Notes under the pieces: generated by a model
The model's input: the letters and a program-made list of their open reading frames with translations, nothing else
What the model was told of the DNA's origin: nothing
Databases searched by the model: none
DNA from: Planctomicrobium sp.
GTDB lineage: Bacteria; Planctomycetota; Planctomycetia; Planctomycetales; Planctomycetaceae
NCBI GenBank assembly: GCA_029259835.1
Contig: JAJDEL010000657.1
Location: forward strand, 1 to 10,259
Direction: 5' to 3'
DNA length: 10,259 nucleotides
In this document: one piece after another, positions 5,643-10,259 of the stretch
How positions within the stretch are numbered: position 1 is the stretch's first letter
How the letters are laid out: each line of letters starts with the position of its first letter
Program-made: the position numbers and the translations under genes

Positions 5643-6689
5643 TCACTTCTCTATCAAAAACGTTCTTCTACAACAGGGACATTCACCATCGATGCCGTTA
5701 GGGAGGGCAGAAAACGCAGATGGCTGCGGAAGCGTCATGATCGCCTTGAACGCGAGCGGGTCACGTCTTGCATAGTGACGATATGTGATCCCGCCAACAG
5801 AGTGGCCGAGAATCTCGATGGACGATTCCGGAATGTGCTCGTCATTATGAGTCGCACACGTTTTGCGAAGATCTTTGATAGACCATGGAACTTGCTCGCC
5901 GCTCTCTATATCGGTCTTCGGCTTGATCCCAGCAATTTCACAGAGCTGTTGAAAACGTAAATTTGGTCGACTGCCACCGCCTCGAAATACTTGTGATCCC
6001 GTGCCATTCTCCTCTGATTCCAATTTTTTGATGTGAGCAGCGACAACACGATTTAATGGACGATAGAATGTTTTTCCCGTCTTCACTCTCCGATAGAAGA
6101 TCCAACCCCATCTCGATAATCCTTTGGTTTGTCCGTCTGGGCACCGTTTGTCCCACGTTATGTGTCGCCACAGAATCGGTTCGTGACAGGGAACCGTCTT
6201 CCAAATTGTTCCTGTGTCCAATCCGTAGGAGAAAAACAAAGTTAAGGCTGTCCTCCAATACGCACCAGCAGGGAGTTCATGTTTCCATCCCTTCGGTCGT
6301 TTCATCTGATAGGTTGCAAAGTATAGCGAGTTCAACTCCGTCTTCGTCAGATAATATCGGCCAGCAACATCTCGTTGAGGCCATGGTTTTGGAAATCGGG
6401 GGATGTTTTCAATCAGATCGAATTCCCAGGCCCAAGAGAGCACTGCTCGCAAATGTGCGCGGGCTTTATTGGTCGTCCGCCCTGGATTCTTCCCTACATT
6501 ATCGATGGCATGCTCGTGTACCAATTCGAGAAACTCGCGAATCGTCCGTTTGTCCAGTTCCTGGATCGATTGAACACCATTCCATCGGTTCCACTTACGA
6601 ACTGTTGCGACGTATTCGCAACGTGTTCCTTCCGTCAGATTTCGTGCTTGGATGTATTTGTCGACAACATTTTCAAATTTCAACCGCAT
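5643..6689 (-). CDS. Tyrosine recombinase / integrase, planctomycete-type
   Basis: This 348-aa site-specific recombinase has an N-terminal core-binding (SAM-like) domain at about 1-100 (VVDKYIQARNLTEGTRCEY, NKARAHLRAVLSWAWEFDLI). A catalytic domain follows. The beta-strand lysine motif is VKTGKTFYRPLN (202-213). Box II is IKDLRKTCATH with Arg275, where Lys272 stands in place of the usual His. The downstream histidine is LGHS (His296), and the nucleophile is probably Tyr306 in YRHYARRD. Box I reads YGLDTGTIWKT (155-165) and lacks the normal Thr-Gly-Leu-Arg arginine. I recall similar planctomycete integrases with this variant, so it may be a family trait rather than decay. The C-terminus adds GECPCCRRTF, a Cys-x-Cys-Cys tail. 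The start is firm: ATG 6689 has Shine-Dalgarno GGGAG 8 bases upstream and an in-frame TAG five codons before it. No attachment site was identified. Confidence 0.85.
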   Translation of the reverse strand: MRLKFENVVDKYIQARNLTEGTRCEYVATVRKWNRWNGVQSIQELDKRTIREFLELVHEHAIDNVGKNPGRTTNKARAHLRAVLSWAWEFDLIENIPRFPKPWPQRDVAGRYYLTKTELNSLYFATYQMKRPKGWKHELPAGAYWRTALTLFFSYGLDTGTIWKTVPCHEPILWRHITWDKRCPDGQTKGLSRWGWIFYRRVKTGKTFYRPLNRVVAAHIKKLESEENGTGSQVFRGGGSRPNLRFQQLCEIAGIKPKTDIESGEQVPWSIKDLRKTCATHNDEHIPESSIEILGHSVGGITYRHYARRDPLAFKAIMTLPQPSAFSALPNGIDGECPCCRRTFLIEK

Positions 6690-7156
6690 GATTTCGGCTC
6701 CCTATCCGCCGACTCACGCTTCCAAACTCGCTCCTATCCGTCGATGGACCATTTGTTGTTATCCTTTCTGAGTCCTTTCACGTAGTGATTGGAATCTGTG
6801 GCACTTGCCAATTGATTCTAACTTACAAATGGCAGAGTGAGCTAAATCTTGAGTGTTTTTGACGGTCTGGTAGAGCTTATTTTCTCGCACCAACGTGAAG
6901 GACCGGCGCAGGTTGTGGACACTGCAGAGAAAACGCCGATGGAGGCGACCGAAGCACGTTTGAGTGGTCGACGGAGGCGGTGGTTCATAATTGAATTCCC
7001 CATTTAGAAATCTCGCGACATCTGTTCTAAGATCCGTTTGTTGAAACCGAATAGAGTTTGATTCAAAGTCTTTCCAGCTTTCGCTCAATTCCCAAATTTT
7101 TTCGGTCGATGGATGACATCCGCACGAATCGATAATTGAATGGATTTCGGATCTTT
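6690..7156. other. Divergent spacer between integrase and membrane protein, no convincing gene
   Basis: On the minus strand a 109-codon frame (7088 down to 6759, TTG start, no Shine-Dalgarno) resembles nothing I know. It is followed by a 12-codon ORF (6752 down to 6714, MVHRRIGASLEA) with a good ribosome site AAAGGA. Both run toward the integrase and could be leader ORFs. Related segments GGATAGGAGCGAG and GGATAGGGAGCCGA repeat 34 bases apart just before the integrase start. On the plus strand a GATAAT (7131-7136) lies 20 bases before ATG 7157 but has no matching -35. Confidence 0.35.
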
Positions 7157-8701
7157 ATGAATAAGTTTCTTCAGTCGATCTGGCCAATGTTAACGGTACA
7201 GATTTGTGCTTGCGTCGTGACGGCTTTGGTTCCAATTCAGATGCGGCCATTTATATTGTTGGCAGGCATGGTCGCATCGACTTTGATTTGCATCGTCTGC
7301 CGGAAGGCGGAGAAACGCGGACATGCGATCGCTGGTATGATTGCTTCGACGGCGATCATTCTCGGGACAATCTGGGGAATGCGGCAGAACTCCAACTTGA
7401 TTGACTTGCTCGGACCGGTGCCAAGTGCACTCGAAGTGATCTCGCTGGGAATTCTCGGCACGGGTGTGGTTGTCTTGGGCGCGATTGCAATTTTCCTGTC
7501 GACCTCTCGCAGCTTCGGCTTTCGATTTCGTTGGCCGGTCATTTCGGTCTTCATTCTCCTAACCGCAGTGATCGCGTATCTCGGGGCCACCTATCGACGT
7601 GACTCGACTCCATCGGATTTACTGAATCGCCTCGTTCAATTGGAAACTGACCGCGATCATTTGCAATCGTTCGAATTGCAGGAATTACGATTCTATCTCG
7701 GCGTGTTGGGTCGGCACGCGGACATTAGAACGGTTCCCACTCACCGCGATGAGCACCGGCTCCCGCCACCGCAAGAACCGCTTAGAGTTCTCTCCAAAAA
7801 TGCAAAAGACTGGCAAACAGCAATCACGGACGTGGCTGCAAGTCATCGAATTGTAATCATCATGGAAGCCCACGACTCCCCAGCACATCGAGAATGGATT
7901 CAACAAACGCTGCCATTTTTTCGAGAAGCAGGGTTTGATCACTATGCCGCTGAGGCCTTGGGAGAACGTGGGGCAGTTCTCCGCGAGCGTTCGTATCCGA
8001 CAACAGGAACAGGCTACTACACCCGGGAACCGAGGTTTGGAAATCTTCTGCGTGAGGCGATTCGACTCGGGTTTCAATTGCACGAATATGAAGCGGTCCT
8101 GAAAACTGGGCAGGAGCGCGAAGCGGGACAGGCGGAAGCATTGGCGAAGATCATTGGCAGCCAGCCCGACAGCAAAGTTCTCATTCATGCTGGCTACGCC
8201 CATATATTCAAGACTCCTCATAAGGATGGTCAGCGATGGATGGCAGCTCGGCTTTGGGAACTGACTGGGATCGAGCCATACTGCATATACCAGTCGACAG
8301 AAGCTGTCGACTCCCACAATTTCCATCAATTGGTGAGCGACCTGGAAGTCGTTACTGGTCCGAAGATTCTCAGTCCGCTTCCGTCGGGCTTCACCGACCG
8401 CCAGCTTGCCGGAATTCCTGACGGGGCAATTGACGCCCTGGTTGTTCATCCTCTTTGCAAGCAAAAACCGCCGCACGACCGAACGCCGGTCTTTCCAGAG
8501 AGAATGAATTCGATCGAAGGCAACTGGAACCACACCTGGCCAGTTGTAATTGCCGCTTATGCAAAAAATGAACGTGACGATGGTGTTCCGCTCGATATGG
8601 TATTGTTGCGACAGGGGGAATCCAACTATCAGCTTTGGACTATCGAGTCTGAGCCGCGTCTGAAAGTCTTTTCGATTGAGGGTGAAATTCCTTTTCCTTG
8701 A
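7157..8701 (+). CDS. Five-TM membrane protein with erythromycin-esterase/ChaN-like domain
   Basis: The 514-aa product (from ATG 7157) has two parts. The N-terminal third holds five hydrophobic helices at about 7-26, 31-48, 57-74, 94-114 and 126-144. The rest is a soluble domain resembling the EreA/ChaN/TraB (Tiki) superfamily. HRIVIIMEAHDSPAHREWIQ supplies an E-x-H motif (Glu237, His239), and DHYAAEALGERGAVLRE supplies a second acidic position near Glu266. SKVLIHAGYAHI (His344, His348) matches the late conserved G-x-x-H strand of the family. Members of this superfamily include metal-dependent hydrolases/peptidases, macrolide esterases and haem-binding ChaN, and the substrate here cannot be told. 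A TTG at 7136 in frame could add seven residues; ATG is preferred since neither site has a clear Shine-Dalgarno. The stop is followed by T7, but no hairpin precedes it. No neighbour suggests a pathway. Confidence 0.6.
   Translation: MNKFLQSIWPMLTVQICACVVTALVPIQMRPFILLAGMVASTLICIVCRKAEKRGHAIAGMIASTAIILGTIWGMRQNSNLIDLLGPVPSALEVISLGILGTGVVVLGAIAIFLSTSRSFGFRFRWPVISVFILLTAVIAYLGATYRRDSTPSDLLNRLVQLETDRDHLQSFELQELRFYLGVLGRHADIRTVPTHRDEHRLPPPQEPLRVLSKNAKDWQTAITDVAASHRIVIIMEAHDSPAHREWIQQTLPFFREAGFDHYAAEALGERGAVLRERSYPTTGTGYYTREPRFGNLLREAIRLGFQLHEYEAVLKTGQEREAGQAEALAKIIGSQPDSKVLIHAGYAHIFKTPHKDGQRWMAARLWELTGIEPYCIYQSTEAVDSHNFHQLVSDLEVVTGPKILSPLPSGFTDRQLAGIPDGAIDALVVHPLCKQKPPHDRTPVFPERMNSIEGNWNHTWPVVIAAYAKNERDDGVPLDMVLLRQGESNYQLWTIESEPRLKVFSIEGEIPFP
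8292..8312. repeat. Perfect 9-bp hairpin inside the membrane-protein gene
   Basis: AGTCGACAG (8292-8300) and CTGTCGACT (8304-8312) are exact reverse complements around a 3-base loop (AAG), within codons for Gln-Ser-Thr-Glu-Ala-Val-Asp-Ser. It is a very stable stem for coding DNA, and both arms contain GTCGAC. Confidence 0.7.
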
Positions 8702-9026
8702 TTTTTTTGATGAGATTGATTGCCGACTTTGAAACTACCACAAGTAATGCTCACAAAAAGTTGAATCGACAGGGACTCAGCAAAGCAGAAATTTCTGTTC
8801 TTCGTTTCTGGCAGGTGCGGGTTTGGAAAGGTTCGCCAAACCAATATCGAGATAGCGACCGACCACGAAACAGTCCAGAATTTCCGAAGACTGTTTGGCT
8901 CCGAGTAGCAGTATTTAAGGGGTTCGCTTCCTTATAGAGGAGCTGGCGGGAGACTTCACCCATCCGGCCACATCGACCGTTGGCGTAACCTTTTCTTATA
9001 ATGGAGTGCAGCGACTGTCTTGAAAA
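8702..9026. other. Gene-free stretch beside IS110 remnant, with inverted repeats
   Basis: No convincing gene; a 76-codon frame from ATG 8710 has no ribosome site or recognisable sequence. Two good inverted repeats stand out. GGTTTGG/CCAAACC (8820-8826 and 8836-8842) has a 9-base loop, and AAACAGTC/GACTGTTT (8868-8875 and 8889-8896) has a 13-base loop. Part of this stretch is presumably the non-coding end of the IS110-type element whose transposase tail ends at 9027, but the element boundary is not visible. Confidence 0.4.
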
Positions 9027-9131
9027 TCAAGTGATCGTTGTTTGTTGATTCCAGGTTTTTCCTTCTTTGATCATGATGTTGAGGATGGTCAGCAGTTTTC
9101 TCATGAAAGCAATGACCGGAGTGAGTTCAAG
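9027..9131 (-). pseudogene. C-terminal remnant of an IS110-family transposase
   Basis: Read on the minus strand, 34 codons ending in a TGA (9027-9029) translate to LELTPVIAFMRKLLTILNIM followed by IKEGKTWNQQTTIT. The core MRKLLTILN followed by a Lys/Gly segment and Trp is the conserved C-terminus of IS110/IS1111 transposases. No in-frame similarity is seen upstream of about 9131, where within 30 bases the O-methyltransferase 3' end begins, so the rest of the transposase (roughly 300 codons) is gone. This is a dead fragment left by deletion or recombination. It is too short to assign to IS110 or IS1111 subgroup. Confidence 0.75.
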
Positions 9132-9161
9132 ACTTGCGCAATCTGCGTCGGTCGAACTCGC

Positions 9162-9827
9162 CTAGCGGATGACGCCGATGGTAAATCCATCATGTCCTTT
9201 CCGGCCGACTGTCTGAATGGCTGTGGCGAAGAAGTTTTCGTCCTCCTGAATTAACTCGATGACCTTTCGAACGCCAGCAACGCAAGGGTCTTCCGAGTTT
9301 CTGTCGATGATACATCCGTCACGCACGACGTTGTCAATGACGATCACCGAACCTGCACGGCCGAGTTTCATCGCCCACTCAAAATAGGTGGGGTTATTCT
9401 GTTTGTCTGCATCGATGAAAATGAAGTCAAATGGATCCGCGGCAGTGGCGTGGAGGTGGGCTATCGAGTTTGCGGCATCACCGACGATGATCTCGATCTG
9501 CGAGCGTACGCCTGCCCGTTCGAAATTCTCTTTTGCCACCGCGGCATGATGAGGGTCGACTTCCAATGTCACAAGTTTTCCGATGGACTGCATACCACGG
9601 ACAAGACAGATGGAACTGTAGCCGCCGAGCGTGCCGACCTCCAGAATCCTGCGAGGACCGTGTATTCGTGCGAGTAACTGTAGAAATTGTCCCTGCAGAG
9701 GCGTCACATCATAGGGAGGTAGCCCTGCGTCAGCATTTGCCTTTAGCGAAGCAGTGAGAACACTATCCGCTGCGCAGAGTCGACTTTCAAAATAAGTATC
9801 GATCTCCTCCCAGATCTTGTCAGTCAT
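9162..9827 (-). CDS. Class I SAM-dependent O-methyltransferase (CCoAOMT/COMT-like)
   Basis: The 221-aa protein has the usual length and motifs of the metal-dependent O-methyltransferase family (Methyltransf_3, COG4122). These enzymes move a methyl group from S-adenosylmethionine to a hydroxyl, commonly of a catechol. TPLQGQFLQLLARIHGPRRI leads into SAM motif I, LEVGTLGGYSSICL (62-75). LEVDPHHAAVAKENFERAG carries the ribose-binding acidic residue. GDAANSI and then FIFIDADKQNNPTYFEWA (135-152) give the metal-binding Asp139 and Asp141-Lys142 set, and VIVIDNVVRDG gives Asp165-Asn166. The ATG at 9827 has Shine-Dalgarno GAGAGGA (9841-9835) 7 bases upstream. The TAG at 9162 comes after the normal C-terminal strand, so the gene looks whole although an IS remnant abuts it. 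The substrate is unknown and there are no pathway neighbours. Confidence 0.9.
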   Translation of the reverse strand: MTDKIWEEIDTYFESRLCAADSVLTASLKANADAGLPPYDVTPLQGQFLQLLARIHGPRRILEVGTLGGYSSICLVRGMQSIGKLVTLEVDPHHAAVAKENFERAGVRSQIEIIVGDAANSIAHLHATAADPFDFIFIDADKQNNPTYFEWAMKLGRAGSVIVIDNVVRDGCIIDRNSEDPCVAGVRKVIELIQEDENFFATAIQTVGRKGHDGFTIGVIR

Positions 9828-9843
9828 TCGATTGTCCTCTCAC

Positions 9844-9871
9844 TTTATAGGTACCAGCAGAACTTTCTCAA
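9844..9871 (-). promoter_or_regulatory. Candidate promoter of the O-methyltransferase gene
   Basis: On the minus strand TTGAGA (9871-9866) is followed after 16 bases by TATAAA (9849-9844); each matches five of six consensus bases. The predicted start of RNA (about 9837) falls inside the Shine-Dalgarno, which would leave a very short leader, so the assignment is uncertain. Confidence 0.35.
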
Positions 9872-10259
9872 AACAGATGCTGCGGTCGCTGTGTATGTAT
9901 TTTCCGAAGGGAGAGGTTCTGTGGTAAGCGTAAGAAGCGTGGAAAGGAATCAGCAACAACGCGTCTTCTGAAATCACTCAGTCCCACCTGTTCAACCATA
10001 TCCAGATATTAGCGGATTCTGCGATTCCTGTCTCTGGTCGCACCTCGCACCTGCGTCGGAGTGAAACGCCGAACGCAGTTCTGGTCCCGACGTAAAAAGA
10101 CTTCTCATTTCGAGCCAGAAATGTGGCTGCGAGTCGCCCAGTTTCGGCAGGCTTTCCACTGGAGATCACCCTCGGTTTTCGGGGCTGGTGCTCACTGTCG
10201 GGTACAGAACTCGGTTCAGGATATGTTGCAACATACTGTAAAATACTATAAACCTTGGA
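9872..10259. other. Gene-free right end of the window
   Basis: No gene recognised on either strand. A 63-codon minus-strand frame (10169 down to 9978) has no family resemblance that I can support. Seen here are a tandem 7-mer CGCACCT twice (10039-10052) and an overlapping 9-bp stem CTGCGTCGG (10051-10059) with CCG and ACGCAG (10069-10078, one bulged A). Near the edge lies the palindrome described separately. Confidence 0.4.
10222..10235. promoter_or_regulatory. 14-bp perfect palindrome, possible operator
   Basis: TATGTTGCAACATA is its own reverse complement. It is followed directly by two 10-base AT-rich units, TACTGTAAAA and TACTATAAAC (10234-10253, the first overlapping the palindrome by two bases), the second of which contains TATAAA. 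A dimeric repressor site over a promoter firing out of the window to the right would look like this; nothing downstream is visible to test it. Confidence 0.35.

Noticed and set aside
6056..6691. 211-codon plus-strand frame opposite the integrase
   Set aside because: It is the antisense shadow of the integrase, with no family resemblance and no ribosome site.
7685..8533. 282-codon minus-strand frame
   Set aside because: Antisense shadow of the EreA/ChaN-like gene, with unstructured, Cys/Arg/Ser-rich composition.
8710..8937. 76-codon plus-strand frame downstream of the membrane protein
   Set aside because: No ribosome site, no recognisable motif, and it lies over inverted repeats near an IS remnant.
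9042..9254. 70-codon plus-strand frame
   Set aside because: It is antisense to the IS110 transposase tail and the methyltransferase end, both of which are recognised proteins.
9978..10169. 63-codon minus-strand frame
   Set aside because: Arg/Ser-rich, no known family, no good start context; I could not support it as a gene.

Overview
The window looks like chromosomal DNA from a planctomycete, probably the Planctomycetaceae/Gimesia/Rubinisphaera side. I infer this from the balanced base composition, GTG starts, wide spacers between genes, the particular styles of the HlyD-type adaptor, NhaR-type regulator and integrase, and a lipoprotein-type TolC. No rRNA, tRNA or CRISPR array was seen.

Layout. 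(1) 1-3349, plus strand: the 3' part of a HlyD-family periplasmic adaptor, a TolC-family outer-membrane channel, and 14 bases later a small MpsC-family (DUF2294) protein. The first two are the envelope-spanning parts of an export system whose inner-membrane pump must lie upstream of the window. (2) 3350-3647: a gene-free stretch with a good extended -10 promoter, a 5' hairpin that buries a Shine-Dalgarno over a 9-codon ORF, and a strong intrinsic terminator. Together these outline a transcript of about 127 nt, either a small RNA or an attenuator leader. (3) 3648-4196: a 182-aa protein that resembles a beta-carbonic anhydrase but has lost both zinc-binding cysteines. (4) 4197-4569: a structured spacer with two near-identical 15-mers, the second overlapping a possible promoter, followed by nhaR, a LysR-type activator (4570-5475). 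(5) 5643-6689, minus strand: a tyrosine recombinase of a planctomycete-looking type with unusual box I and a C-terminal Cys-Pro-Cys-Cys tail. (6) 7157-8701, plus strand: five membrane segments fused to an erythromycin-esterase/ChaN-like (Tiki superfamily) domain. (7) 8702-10259: a C-terminal scrap of an IS110-family transposase lying directly against the 3' end of a class I O-methyltransferase on the minus strand, then about 430 bases without a recognisable gene that end in a 14-bp palindrome next to short tandem AT-rich repeats.

How the parts may work together. HlyD and TolC act as one exporter. MpsC-family proteins are tied to the MpsA/MpsB (DabB/DabA) sodium- or proton-coupled bicarbonate uptake machinery, beta-carbonic anhydrases act on bicarbonate, and NhaR proteins answer sodium. 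Finding an MpsC-like protein, a zinc-less carbonic-anhydrase fold and nhaR in a row, with a possible regulatory RNA between the first two, suggests a sodium/inorganic-carbon sensing locus. That link is inference from gene order only, because MpsA/MpsB are not in the window. The right half carries mobile-element traces (integrase, IS110 remnant) and looks like accessory DNA.
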